Source: Eubacteriales bacterium (GTDB lineage Bacteria; Bacillota; Clostridia; Oscillospirales; Butyricicoccaceae). From it: 46,382 nt of DNA. A program made the translations under genes and the position numbers. Numbering within the stretch: the stretch's first letter is position 1; every line of letters starts with the position of its first letter. Location: the NCBI GenBank assembly GCA_030524205.1, contig JAUNGZ010000007.1, positions 1 to 46,382 on the forward strand, in the 5' to 3' direction. The notes below the pieces were generated by a model. That model searched no databases, was not told the origin of the DNA, and worked only from the letters and a program-made list of their open reading frames with translations. Positions 27,599 through 35,658 of this stretch are shown one piece after another.

Positions 27599-28963
27599 TT
27601 GGATGAACTTTTGATGCGACAGGTGCCGCAGGATTTGACGGCCGAGCAGTCGCTGATCGGCGCGATGCTGGTCGACCCGAACTGCATCCCGGAAGTGATC
27701 GAGCAGGTGCGCGCGGACGATTTTTACGCGGACGAAAACAAGCGCATTTTTGAAACGATCTACTCCATGTTCAATGGCGCGCAGAAGATTGATCCGGTCA
27801 CGGTGCTCGATATGCTGACCCGGCTCGGCTATTATGATGAGGCGGGCGGCAGAGCGTACCTGTTCCAGTTGATGGAGGTTACGCCGGGCACGCGCAATAT
27901 CGCGGAATACGTGCGCATTGTGCGGGACAAAAGCCTGCTGCGCCAGCTTGCCGACGCGGGCGCGGAAATCCAGCAGAACGCGCTTGAGGCGCACGGCGAG
28001 GCTTCCTCGATCGCGGAGCTTGCCGAGCAGCGCATTTACAATATCCGGCAGGGAAGGGAGATCAAGGGCCTTTCCCGCCTAAGCGAGGTCATCGCCGACC
28101 TGTATACCGAGCTCGACGAGCGCGCCAAGTCGGACAGCGATATCCCCGGCATGTCGACCGGATTCCACGCGCTCGATACGGCGCTGACCGGCCTGAACAA
28201 ATCCGATTTAATTTTGATTGCTGCCCGCCCCGGCATGGGCAAAACGGCGTTTGCGCTCAATATCGCGCTGAACGCCGCCAAGGCCGCGGTGAAGGGCAAG
28301 CCAAAGGGCTACAAGAAGGGCACTGGCGTGTGCGTGTTCCAGCTTGAAATGGGCAAGGAACAGCTTGCCAGCCGCTTTTTGTCCAGCGAAGCGCTGATTG
28401 AGTCGCAAAAGCTCAAAACCGGCAATCTGGACGGGGACGACTGGGTCAAGATCGCCCGCGCCTCGGGCGTGCTGGCGGGCCTGAACATTTATGTGGACGA
28501 CAACCCGGCGATCACCGTCGCGGAAATTAAGGCGAAGTGCCGCCGGCTGGGCGATGAGCTCGGACTGATCGTCATCGACTATCTCCAGCTGATGCATTCT
28601 GGGGGCCGGCATTCGGACAACCGCGTGCAGGAGGTTGCCGAGATTTCGCGTTCGCTCAAGATCATGGCGAAGGAACTGAACGTGCCGGTCGTCTGCCTGT
28701 CGCAGCTTTCGCGTGCGTCCGAGCAGCGAGCGGACAAGAGGCCGATGCTGTCCGACCTGCGAGAATCGGGCGCCATCGAGCAGGACGCCGATATCGTTAT
28801 GTTTATTTATCGCGACGACTATTACGACGATGAGAGTGAAAATAAAAATATTGCTGAAATCCTGATCGCCAAAAACCGTCATGGCGCGACCAATACCATC
28901 GAATTGCAGTGGGTTGGACAGTATACCACCTTCTCCAATCCCGACCGGATTCACGGGGATTGA
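27599..28963 (+). CDS. dnaB: Replicative DNA helicase DnaB
   Basis: The hexameric replication-fork helicase, 454 residues. The N-terminal primase-interacting helical domain (about 5-110) is followed by a RecA-like motor with Walker A ARPGMGKT at 209-216, Walker B LIVIDYLQLM and the RSLKIMAKEL segment. TTG at 27599 is chosen: GGAAGGAG is eight bases upstream, and the frame upstream of that runs through the hairpin array. The 3' end lies four bases before tilS. Confidence 0.96.
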   Translation: MDELLMRQVPQDLTAEQSLIGAMLVDPNCIPEVIEQVRADDFYADENKRIFETIYSMFNGAQKIDPVTVLDMLTRLGYYDEAGGRAYLFQLMEVTPGTRNIAEYVRIVRDKSLLRQLADAGAEIQQNALEAHGEASSIAELAEQRIYNIRQGREIKGLSRLSEVIADLYTELDERAKSDSDIPGMSTGFHALDTALTGLNKSDLILIAARPGMGKTAFALNIALNAAKAAVKGKPKGYKKGTGVCVFQLEMGKEQLASRFLSSEALIESQKLKTGNLDGDDWVKIARASGVLAGLNIYVDDNPAITVAEIKAKCRRLGDELGLIVIDYLQLMHSGGRHSDNRVQEVAEISRSLKIMAKELNVPVVCLSQLSRASEQRADKRPMLSDLRESGAIEQDADIVMFIYRDDYYDDESENKNIAEILIAKNRHGATNTIELQWVGQYTTFSNPDRIHGD

Positions 28964-28967
28964 CGCC

Positions 28968-30302
28968 ATGCTGGAAACGGTCAAGCAAACCATAGCGGAA
29001 TATCATATGCTCACGGCGGAGGAGCCGGTGCTCGCCGCCCTGTCGGGCGGCGCGGATTCGGTTTCGCTGCTGCTGGCGCTGCTGACGCTCGGTTATCCGG
29101 TGCGGGCTTTTCATTTGAACCATTGCCTGCGCGGGCAGGAATCCGACCGGGACGAGGCGTTCTGCCGTCGGCTGTGCGAAGCGCGGCAAGTGCCGCTGAC
29201 GGTCGAACGGGTCGATGTGCGCGCCGAAGCCGCGCGGCGGGGCGAAAGCGTGGAAACCGCGGCGCGGCAGATCCGGTACGAGCGGCTCGCTGCCGCGGCG
29301 CATGGCATGAAAATTGCAACTGCGCACACGGCGGACGACAATGTGGAGACCATGCTGTTCCATCTGGCGCGCGGAACAGGGGCCAAGGGACTCGCGGGTA
29401 TCCCGCCGGTACGCGGCGGGCTGATCCGTCCGCTGATCAGCGTTTCGCGCCGGGAGGTGGAAGCATATCTTGCCGGCATTGGGCAGGCGTATGTGACGGA
29501 CAGCTCCAATCATTCCGATTGCTACACGCGCAACCGCATTCGGCATGAAATTGTGCCTGAACTGCAAAAAATCAACCCAGAGCTGGCCGCCGCCGCGGGA
29601 CGCACCGCGCGCCTGCTGCGGCAGGATGACGACTGCTTGGCTGGACTTGCGGAGCAGGTTGTTTCGCAGGCCGCCGGAGCGGACGGCGCATATGCGGTGC
29701 AGCGGCTCCAAGCGGCACATCCGGCGGTTCGTTCACGCGCTTTACGGCTGATTGCCGTGCGCGCGGGTGTGCCGCAGCGGGATTTTTCCATGCGGCACGT
29801 TGCCGCGCTGGAAGCGCTGATCAAATCGGAGAATCCTTCCGCCGTCTGCACCCTGCCGGGCGGTTTTGTCGCCCGGCGCGAGTACGGCGCGGTGCGCTTT
29901 GTCCGGAACGAGATGTTGGCGGACAGGCCGCCGTTTCCGCTTCCGGTGCCCTTTGAGGGGCCGCTGTGGAATGGTGAAATTAAAATAACCGTGAGGCCGC
30001 TTGAAAAAAACGAAGTTTTTTACAAATCATTCAATACTTTTTGCGTGGATTGTGGTACAATAAACCTTGATACGTTGCAAGTCCGTACAAGGCTTGCCGG
30101 AGACCGCATCCGCCTGTCCGGGCACAGCGGCAGCCGGACGCTGAAAAAGCTGCTGATCGACCGCAAAATCCCCAGACTGCGGCGCGGCAGGCTTGCGGTA
30201 ATCGCCGACCGAAACGGGGTGATTGCCGTACAGGATATTGGCATGGATATTTCGCGTGCGCCGCAAGGGGGCGCGCTGATGGAAATAAAAGTAGAGGGGT
30301 AA
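28968..30302 (+). CDS. tilS: tRNA(Ile)-lysidine synthase
   Basis: A 444-residue enzyme that converts C34 of tRNA-Ile(CAU) to lysidine. It has the N-type ATP pyrophosphatase loop SGGADS (26-31) and the HTADDNVET and NRIRHEIVP motifs. The C-terminal TilS domain ends with TLKKLLIDRKIPRLRR. ATG at 28968 has only a weak GGGGA ribosome binding site, so coupling to dnaB is likely. The stop is five bases before hpt, the usual neighbour. Confidence 0.95.
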   Translation: MLETVKQTIAEYHMLTAEEPVLAALSGGADSVSLLLALLTLGYPVRAFHLNHCLRGQESDRDEAFCRRLCEARQVPLTVERVDVRAEAARRGESVETAARQIRYERLAAAAHGMKIATAHTADDNVETMLFHLARGTGAKGLAGIPPVRGGLIRPLISVSRREVEAYLAGIGQAYVTDSSNHSDCYTRNRIRHEIVPELQKINPELAAAAGRTARLLRQDDDCLAGLAEQVVSQAAGADGAYAVQRLQAAHPAVRSRALRLIAVRAGVPQRDFSMRHVAALEALIKSENPSAVCTLPGGFVARREYGAVRFVRNEMLADRPPFPLPVPFEGPLWNGEIKITVRPLEKNEVFYKSFNTFCVDCGTINLDTLQVRTRLAGDRIRLSGHSGSRTLKKLLIDRKIPRLRRGRLAVIADRNGVIAVQDIGMDISRAPQGGALMEIKVEG

Positions 30303-30307
30303 CGACA

Positions 30308-30862
30308 ATGGCATACGACATGCGAGACGACATAAAGGAAGTCTATTTTACGGAGCAACAGTTAGCGGACAAGGTGGCGGAGCTGGGGGCGCGTATCACC
30401 GCGGACTACCGGGATAAGAATCCGCTGATTGTCAGCGTGCTCAAAGGCTCCTATGTGTTTATGGCCGATCTGACCCGTAAGATCGACACGCCCTGCAACG
30501 TCGATTTCATGGTGGTTTCGAGCTACGGCAAAAGCACCAAGACCTCGGGCGAGGTGCAGATCATTAAGGATATCGAGCAGCCGATCGACGGGCGCGACCT
30601 GCTGATTGTCGAGGATATTTTGGATTCCGGCGTGACGCTGCATTACCTGATGCAGGTGCTGACCGCCCGCGGCGCAAACTCTATTCGGCTGTGCACGCTG
30701 CTGTCCAAGCCGGCGCGGCGCAAGGTCGATGTGCCGGTCGATTATCTCGGGTTTGAAATCCCGGATGAATTCGTGGTCGGCTATGGCCTTGATTATGCTG
30801 AAAAATACCGTAATCTGCCGTATATCGGCATTTTAAAGCCGTTTGTCTACGGCGGCGAGTAA
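30308..30862 (+). CDS. hpt: Hypoxanthine phosphoribosyltransferase
   Basis: A 184-residue purine salvage enzyme that makes IMP/GMP from hypoxanthine/guanine and PRPP. The PRPP-binding motif is VEDILDSGVT (101-110). The flexible loop with SSYGKST (71-77) and the C-terminal hood segment PDEFVVGYGLDYAEKYRNLPYIG are typical. The tilS-hpt-ftsH order is widely conserved in Firmicutes. Confidence 0.96.
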   Translation: MAYDMRDDIKEVYFTEQQLADKVAELGARITADYRDKNPLIVSVLKGSYVFMADLTRKIDTPCNVDFMVVSSYGKSTKTSGEVQIIKDIEQPIDGRDLLIVEDILDSGVTLHYLMQVLTARGANSIRLCTLLSKPARRKVDVPVDYLGFEIPDEFVVGYGLDYAEKYRNLPYIGILKPFVYGGE

Positions 30863-30892
30863 ACTTTAACAAGGAAGAGGTGTTATACCGAT

Positions 30893-32824
30893 TTGAAAGG
30901 AAAAATGAAGGGCTTCGGCCTTTATCTGATTATTCTGGTTTTCCTGCTGGCGGGCGTCAGCTATGTGGTAAGCCAGTCGCAGCAAGCGCCGGCGCTTGAA
31001 TATTCGGACGTTTATAACCATTTTAAAGCCGGCGACGTCACGGAGTATTCCGTGGAAAGCGATACGCTGTACATGAAGCTGAAGGACGGCACGCAGGCGA
31101 CCTTCGAACTTGGCAGCTATTTCAGCGTGTTCTGGAGCCAGCTGGGCCAGACCATTGACGACCAGATGGCAAGCGGTAAGCTCGAACACGTCAACTATAA
31201 GACGACGCAGATTCCGTGGTGGGCCAATTTTGTGCCGTATGTTATTCTGATTATTCTGCTTGGCGCGTTCTGGTATTTTATGATGAACAAGCAGTCGGGC
31301 GGCGGCGCGGGGCCGATGCAGTTCGGCAAGGCGCGCGCCAAGCTCGCGCAGGATGATAAGCGAAAAGTGACGTTCGAGGACGTCGCGGGCGCGGATGAAG
31401 AAAAAGCGGAATTGCAGGAGATCGTTGAGTTTCTTAAAAATCCGCAGAAATTTGTGCAGATCGGCGCGCGTATCCCCAAGGGCGTGCTGCTGGTGGGCCC
31501 TCCGGGCACCGGTAAGACGCTGATCGCCCGCGCGGTCGCGGGCGAGGCCGGCGTGCCGTTCCTTTCGATCTCGGGCTCTGATTTTGTCGAGCTTTATGTC
31601 GGCGTCGGCGCGTCCCGCGTGCGCGATTTGTTCGAGCAGGCCAAGAAGAACGCGCCCTCCATCGTGTTTATCGACGAGATCGACGCGGTCGGCCGCCAGC
31701 GCGGCGCGGGCCTCGGCGGCGGGCATGACGAACGCGAGCAGACGCTCAACCAGCTGCTCGTTGAGATGGACGGCTTCGGGGCGAACGAGGGCGTTATCGT
31801 CATCGCCGCCACTAACCGGAAGGACATTCTGGACGGCGCGCTGCTCCGCCCGGGACGTTTTGACCGGCAGGTGTATGTCGGCGCGCCTGACGTAAAGGGG
31901 CGCGAGGCGATTCTCAAGGTGCATGCGCGCAATAAGCAGTTCGATCCGGACGTTCGCTTCGCAGATATCGCCAAGACGACCGCGGGTTTTACCGGCGCGG
32001 ATCTGGAAAATTTGCTCAACGAGGCGGCGCTGCTTGCCGCTCGCCGCAACAAAAAGCTGATCTCGCAGGATGAAATCGAGGAATCGCTGCTCAAGGTGGT
32101 AATGGGCGTCGAGAAAAAGAGCCACATTATCACCGAGCAGGATAAAAAGCTGACCGCCTTCCACGAAGCAGGTCATGCGATCTGTTTCCATGTCCTGCCG
32201 AGTCAGGATCCGGTGCATCATGTTACCATCATTCCGCGTTCCTCCGGCGCGGGCGGCTTTACGATGCCGCTGCCCGAGGAAGATCAGGCTTACCGCACGC
32301 GGCGCTATATGGAAGAGTATATCATTGTCTGTCTGGGCGGCCGCGTGGCCGAGCAGTTGACCATGGCCGATATCTCGACCGGCGCTTACGGCGACATCAA
32401 GCAGGCAACCCAGATGGCGCGCGCCATGGTCACCAGCTATGGCATGAGCGATAAGATCGGTCCGATCGACTATGCGGCCGATAACGGAGAAATCTTCCTT
32501 GGCCGCGATTTTGCGGCGGGCAAGGGATATTCCGAGGTCAAAGCGGCTGAGATCGACGACGAGATCCACCGCATTATCGAAGACGCGCATCGCGCCTGCG
32601 AAAAGCTGCTGACCGAGCATATGGATGAACTCAAGCGCGTGGCCGAATATTTGATCCGCAATGAGACGATGGATGGGGAAACCTTCCTTAAGGTTTATAA
32701 CAATGAGGTGGTTCCCGATAAGGTTGTCGGAGACGATCTGATGACCGAACTCAAGGCCGAGCTTGACACTAAGATCGAACCGGCGGCGAAGGCCGCCGAG
32801 ACGGAAAACACAGAAACCGAATAA
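30893..32824 (+). CDS. ftsH: ATP-dependent zinc metalloprotease FtsH
   Basis: A membrane-anchored AAA+ protease of 643 residues. Helices at about 8-26 and 112-130 flank a small external domain. The AAA module has Walker A GPPGTGKT (202-209) and Walker [12 protein letters not shown]. The protease domain has the zinc site HEAGH (424-428). The TTG start at 30893 has a purine-rich site about ten bases upstream; ATG at 30905 with AAAGGA is a reasonable alternative. A terminator follows the stop. Confidence 0.96.
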   Translation: MKGKMKGFGLYLIILVFLLAGVSYVVSQSQQAPALEYSDVYNHFKAGDVTEYSVESDTLYMKLKDGTQATFELGSYFSVFWSQLGQTIDDQMASGKLEHVNYKTTQIPWWANFVPYVILIILLGAFWYFMMNKQSGGGAGPMQFGKARAKLAQDDKRKVTFEDVAGADEEKAELQEIVEFLKNPQKFVQIGARIPKGVLLVGPPGTGKTLIARAVAGEAGVPFLSISGSDFVELYVGVGASRVRDLFEQAKKNAPSIVFIDEIDAVGRQRGAGLGGGHDEREQTLNQLLVEMDGFGANEGVIVIAATNRKDILDGALLRPGRFDRQVYVGAPDVKGREAILKVHARNKQFDPDVRFADIAKTTAGFTGADLENLLNEAALLAARRNKKLISQDEIEESLLKVVMGVEKKSHIITEQDKKLTAFHEAGHAICFHVLPSQDPVHHVTIIPRSSGAGGFTMPLPEEDQAYRTRRYMEEYIIVCLGGRVAEQLTMADISTGAYGDIKQATQMARAMVTSYGMSDKIGPIDYAADNGEIFLGRDFAAGKGYSEVKAAEIDDEIHRIIEDAHRACEKLLTEHMDELKRVAEYLIRNETMDGETFLKVYNNEVVPDKVVGDDLMTELKAELDTKIEPAAKAAETENTETE

Positions 32825-32829
32825 GAAAA

Positions 32830-32857
32830 CCCACGGCAAAAGCCGTGGGATTTTTTT
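32830..32857 (+). terminator. Terminator of ftsH
   Basis: A perfect 8-bp GC-rich stem (CCCACGGC, loop AAAA) is followed by ATTTTTTT. Confidence 0.92.
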
Positions 32858-32863
32858 GCTCAA

Positions 32864-32885
32864 AATGTAAAAGACTCTTGACATT
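32864..32885. promoter_or_regulatory. Putative operator 1 of the XRE regulator
   Basis: A 22-base imperfect palindrome bounded by AATGT and ACATT. It covers the -35 hexamer. Its twin lies exactly 46 bases downstream. Confidence 0.6.
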
Positions 32886-32906
32886 CTTGCACGGCAGGGA
32901 TATACT
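32878..32906 (+). promoter_or_regulatory. Consensus promoter of the membrane protein/XRE operon
   Basis: TTGACA (32878-32883), 17-base spacer, TATACT (32901-32906). Both flanking palindromes overlap the promoter region. Confidence 0.88.
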
Positions 32907-32909
32907 CTA

Positions 32910-32931
32910 AATGTAAAAAGAATTTGACATT
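32910..32931. promoter_or_regulatory. Putative operator 2 of the XRE regulator
   Basis: A 22-base palindrome with the same ends (AATGT, ACATT) and the same TGTAAAA and TTGACATT halves as operator 1. It lies over the expected transcription start. Confidence 0.6.
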
Positions 32932-32947
32932 TGAAGGAGATGGCAAG

Positions 32948-33406
32948 ATGCGGCGGTTCTGGATTTACGCGATTCCATTTCTGGTGATCGTTCTGTGCTT
33001 TGGGTTCGCGGTTTGGCTTGCGAAGGGGAAATCTGCGCTCGCGCAGCGGCTCTCGGTTCGGTTCGGCGCGGTGAAAAAGGCGGATGAAATGGAGCGGCAG
33101 ATACAGTACAAGGCCGTGAGCCTTGCGTATATGGTCGTGATGCTCGGTCTGCTGTGCCTGACCTTTTACAGCGTTTTTGTAAAAGGCGAAAGCATGCCGC
33201 TTTCCAATGCGGTCTTGCTGGCGGGCGTGCTGACCCAGTCCATCGCCGTGCTGGTGCTGCGGCACCGAAACACGGCGGGCGACGAGGAATACAAGGCCTA
33301 TCCGATTTGGAAAACGCTGCTGTGGATCGTGGGGTTTGCGGCGGTCATCACGGTTGTCGGCTGTGCGTTGATTTTCAGCGGCCTGTCTTACGGACACGGT
33401 ATGTGA
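32948..33406 (+). CDS. Four-helix membrane protein paired with an XRE regulator
   Basis: A 152-residue protein with hydrophobic segments near residues 5-24, 59-76, 86-103 and 124-146, and a charged stretch (KKADEMERQIQYKA) after the first helix. The layout resembles DUF2178-like proteins that often precede a short XRE gene. ATG at 32948 follows GAAGGAGATG. Function is unknown; a stress- or envelope-responsive unit controlled by the adjacent repressor is plausible. Confidence 0.7.
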   Translation: MRRFWIYAIPFLVIVLCFGFAVWLAKGKSALAQRLSVRFGAVKKADEMERQIQYKAVSLAYMVVMLGLLCLTFYSVFVKGESMPLSNAVLLAGVLTQSIAVLVLRHRNTAGDEEYKAYPIWKTLLWIVGFAAVITVVGCALIFSGLSYGHGM

Positions 33407-33407
33407 G

Positions 33408-33602
33408 ATGAAAAACAACATCAAAGCGCTGCGCCGCGCGCGCGGCCTGCGGCAGGAGGATATGGCGAACCTGCTCGGCGTATCGCGGCAGACGGTCGTG
33501 GCGATGGAAAACGATAAGTACGACCCAACGTTGGAGCTTGCCATGAAGGTCGCGCGGCTGCTTGAGCAGCCGGTGGAAAGTATTTTCTTTTTGGAGATAT
33601 AA
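33408..33602 (+). CDS. Short XRE-family transcriptional regulator
   Basis: A 64-residue protein consisting of little more than a Cro/CI-type helix-turn-helix (about 5-58, QEDMANLLGVSRQTVVAMENDKYDPTLELAMKVARLL). It starts one base after the membrane protein stop with almost no ribosome binding site, so it is probably translationally coupled. It likely binds the two palindromes in front of the operon. Confidence 0.88.
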   Translation: MKNNIKALRRARGLRQEDMANLLGVSRQTVVAMENDKYDPTLELAMKVARLLEQPVESIFFLEI

Positions 33603-33634
33603 AAAGCGGAGCGGCAAACTTGCCGCTCCGCTTT
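33603..33634. terminator. Bidirectional terminator between the XRE gene and the NSS symporter
   Basis: A perfect 13-bp stem (AAAGCGGAGCGGC, loop AAACTT). The T run is longer on the minus strand (TTTTTAT), serving the symporter, and shorter on the plus strand. Confidence 0.88.
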
Positions 33635-33637
33635 CCT

Positions 33638-34963
33638 TCATCCAATACCGCCGGGAATCACAAAACTGAACAGCACGACCAGCGCCGCGAGGAATACATA
33701 TACGTATTTGGCCAGCGGGTCGAACATGCGGCCGAGCGGCTTGCTGCGTCCCTCCATCAGTTCTTTTTTGATGTCCTTGACGCCGAGCACCCAATAGATC
33801 ATCACCGCGCCGAGTATTGCGCCGATCGGCACGACATAGATCGTGATAATATCCATCCATTTGCCCATCAGCGGTTCATACTCGATGAATAGGCCCACTG
33901 CAAGGGTGGCAGCGCCTGCGAGCAGCACCGCCGCTTTGCGGTTCAAATGCAGCCGTGTCTGCGCGGCTTCGGATACCGCTTCCAGCATGTTTGCGAGCGA
34001 GGTAATGCCGGCAAACAGCACCGAAATAAAGAACAGCAGGGCGAACACCCGGCCGGCGGGCATTTGCTGGAACACGCGGGGCAGGGTGATAAACAGCAGC
34101 TTGGGGCCGGCCGCCGGATCGAGGCCGAACGCGTACACCGCCGGAATGACGGCGAAGCCCGCGAGCATGGCGGCACAGGTATCGAGCGCAGCGGTCATGG
34201 TGGAGGAGTGCACGATATCCTCCTTCTTTGACAGATACGAGCCGTAGATGATCATGCCCGAACCCGTGACCGAAAGCGAGAAGAACGCTTGTCCCATCGC
34301 CATGATCCATGTTTTGGGCTGCAATAGGTATTCCCACTGGGGAACGAGCAGATACCGGTATCCGTCCATCGCGCCGGGAAGAAAGGCAACGCGCACCGCG
34401 ATGATCAGGAACAAAATAAAAAATGCGGGCATCATTACCTTGTTGATTTTTTCAATACCGCCGGACACGCCGAAAACCAAGATCGCGACGGTCAGGACGA
34501 CCACGACGGCATGCCACGGCACACTGGAAAAGTGCGCGCCGCTCATCTGCGCAAAGAAGGATTCCGGATCGGCAGCCATCAGCGTGCCGGTCAGCGCGCC
34601 GGCCGCGCTCTTGAGCACCCAGCCGACGATGATCGCATAACCGATCGCGATGCCGAGCGAGCCGAACAGAGGGATCGAACCCAAAAGCGCGCCGCCTTTT
34701 TTGCCGCGGCTTTTCATCGCATATTCGTAGGAGCCGATCGGCCCGGTGCCGGTCAAGCGGCCGAGTGCAAACTCGCCGGACAGGCCGACATAGCCGAACA
34801 GTGCGACGAACAGCAGATAGGGAATTAAAAAGGCCGCGCCGCCATATTGTCCGGTGCGATAGGGGAACATCCAGATGTTGCCCATGCCGACAGCCGAGCC
34901 GACTGCGGCAAGCACAAAGCCCAATTTTGATGTAAAGGTTCCGTTTCCGTTTTTTTGTTGCAT
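33638..34963 (-). CDS. Sodium-dependent neurotransmitter-symporter family (SNF/NSS) transporter
   Basis: A 441-residue Na+-coupled amino acid symporter with about 11 membrane helices. The N-terminal signature GFVLAAVGSAVGMGNIWMFPY is the unwound helix 1 that holds substrate and Na+ in LeuT/MhsT. The segment AFFSLSVTGSGMIIYGSYL corresponds to helix 6. Substrate is probably a neutral or aromatic amino acid, which sequence alone does not settle. ATG with GGAGAG upstream. Monocistronic. Confidence 0.92.
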   Translation of the reverse strand: MQQKNGNGTFTSKLGFVLAAVGSAVGMGNIWMFPYRTGQYGGAAFLIPYLLFVALFGYVGLSGEFALGRLTGTGPIGSYEYAMKSRGKKGGALLGSIPLFGSLGIAIGYAIIVGWVLKSAAGALTGTLMAADPESFFAQMSGAHFSSVPWHAVVVVLTVAILVFGVSGGIEKINKVMMPAFFILFLIIAVRVAFLPGAMDGYRYLLVPQWEYLLQPKTWIMAMGQAFFSLSVTGSGMIIYGSYLSKKEDIVHSSTMTAALDTCAAMLAGFAVIPAVYAFGLDPAAGPKLLFITLPRVFQQMPAGRVFALLFFISVLFAGITSLANMLEAVSEAAQTRLHLNRKAAVLLAGAATLAVGLFIEYEPLMGKWMDIITIYVVPIGAILGAVMIYWVLGVKDIKKELMEGRSKPLGRMFDPLAKYVYVFLAALVVLFSFVIPGGIG

Positions 34964-35000
34964 TTTTCTACTCTCCGGTTTTTATTTCACAGACTTAAAT

Positions 35001-35009
35001 AGTATAGCA
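35001..35009 (-). promoter_or_regulatory. Extended -10 promoter of the NSS symporter
   Basis: Minus-strand TGCTATACT about 40 bases upstream of the start; no clear -35. Confidence 0.5.
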
Positions 35010-35116
35010 CAGTCTTCCCGTATAGGCCATACACGATTTTCATAGAAAAGCCTGCGGAGTTTGTCAAATCCGCCAAAAGCTTTTTCAGAATAACGAGAAA
35101 TTTATCAGTTATTCCC

Positions 35117-35145
35117 TTGCTTTGTAGGTTATCGTATGGTATGAT
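35117..35145 (+). promoter_or_regulatory. Promoter of the ACT-hom-thrB-aspartokinase operon
   Basis: TTGCTT (35117-35122), 17-base spacer, TATGAT (35140-35145), with an extended TGG in front of the -10. Confidence 0.72.
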
Positions 35146-35156
35146 AGGAAAGCGTG

Positions 35157-35176
35157 AAAAAGACACATGTCTTTTT
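35157..35176 (+). promoter_or_regulatory. Palindrome at the 5' end of the threonine operon leader
   Basis: A perfect 9-bp inverted repeat (AAAAAGACA, two-base centre) begins about where the transcript should start and ends directly before the AGGGAGG ribosome binding site. It could be an operator or a 5' hairpin in the mRNA. Confidence 0.5.
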
Positions 35177-35190
35177 AGGGAGGACAACGC

Positions 35191-35631
35191 ATGATTAAGC
35201 CAAAATACTATCTGGTCGAGCGCACATTGCTGCCCGAAGTGTTCCAGCGCGTGATTGAAGCGAACGAAGCGGTCGCCTCGGGCAAGGCGGCGACGGCAAG
35301 CGAAGCGGCGAAGATCGCAGGCCTGTCGCGCAGCGCATATTATAAGTATAAGGACGGCGTGCGTCCCTTTTTTGAAGCGACGACTGACCGGATCGTCACC
35401 TTCCATTTCATGCTGCACGACCAACCCGGCGTGCTATCGAGCATTTTAGGACTGATGGCCCGTTCCGGGACCAATCTGCTGACCGTCAACCAGTCGATCC
35501 CGATGCGCGGGCAGGCTTCCGTAACGATCGCGGCCCGCACGGGGGAGATGAAATATTCGGTCGAGGAGCTGATGCGCCGCGCGGAAGCGCTGGAAGGCGT
35601 CGGCAAGGTTGAAATTTTAGCGTCTGAATAA
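35191..35631 (+). CDS. ACT-domain protein (PheB/UPF0735 type)
   Basis: A 146-residue protein with an N-terminal helical, HTH-like region (EAAKIAGLSRSAYYKYKDGV) and a C-terminal ACT domain (about 68-140, VTFHFMLHDQPGVLSSILGLMARSG). ACT domains bind amino acids, so this protein is probably a sensor for the aspartate-family operon it heads. Relatives are named PheB but true chorismate mutase activity is doubtful. ATG preceded by AGGGAGG; it ends 27 bases before hom. Confidence 0.88.
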   Translation: MIKPKYYLVERTLLPEVFQRVIEANEAVASGKAATASEAAKIAGLSRSAYYKYKDGVRPFFEATTDRIVTFHFMLHDQPGVLSSILGLMARSGTNLLTVNQSIPMRGQASVTIAARTGEMKYSVEELMRRAEALEGVGKVEILASE

Positions 35632-35658
35632 TAAAGAGAACCGAAGGGAAGGAAATAT

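Noticed and set aside
30866-33544. An 892-codon open frame antisense to ftsH, and similar long antisense frames at 13959-15887, 24933-26924 and 43255-44958
   Set aside because: Each lies opposite a clear conserved gene. GC-rich codon bias removes stops from these frames, the translations are Arg/His/Ala-rich without motifs, and no ribosome binding sites support them.
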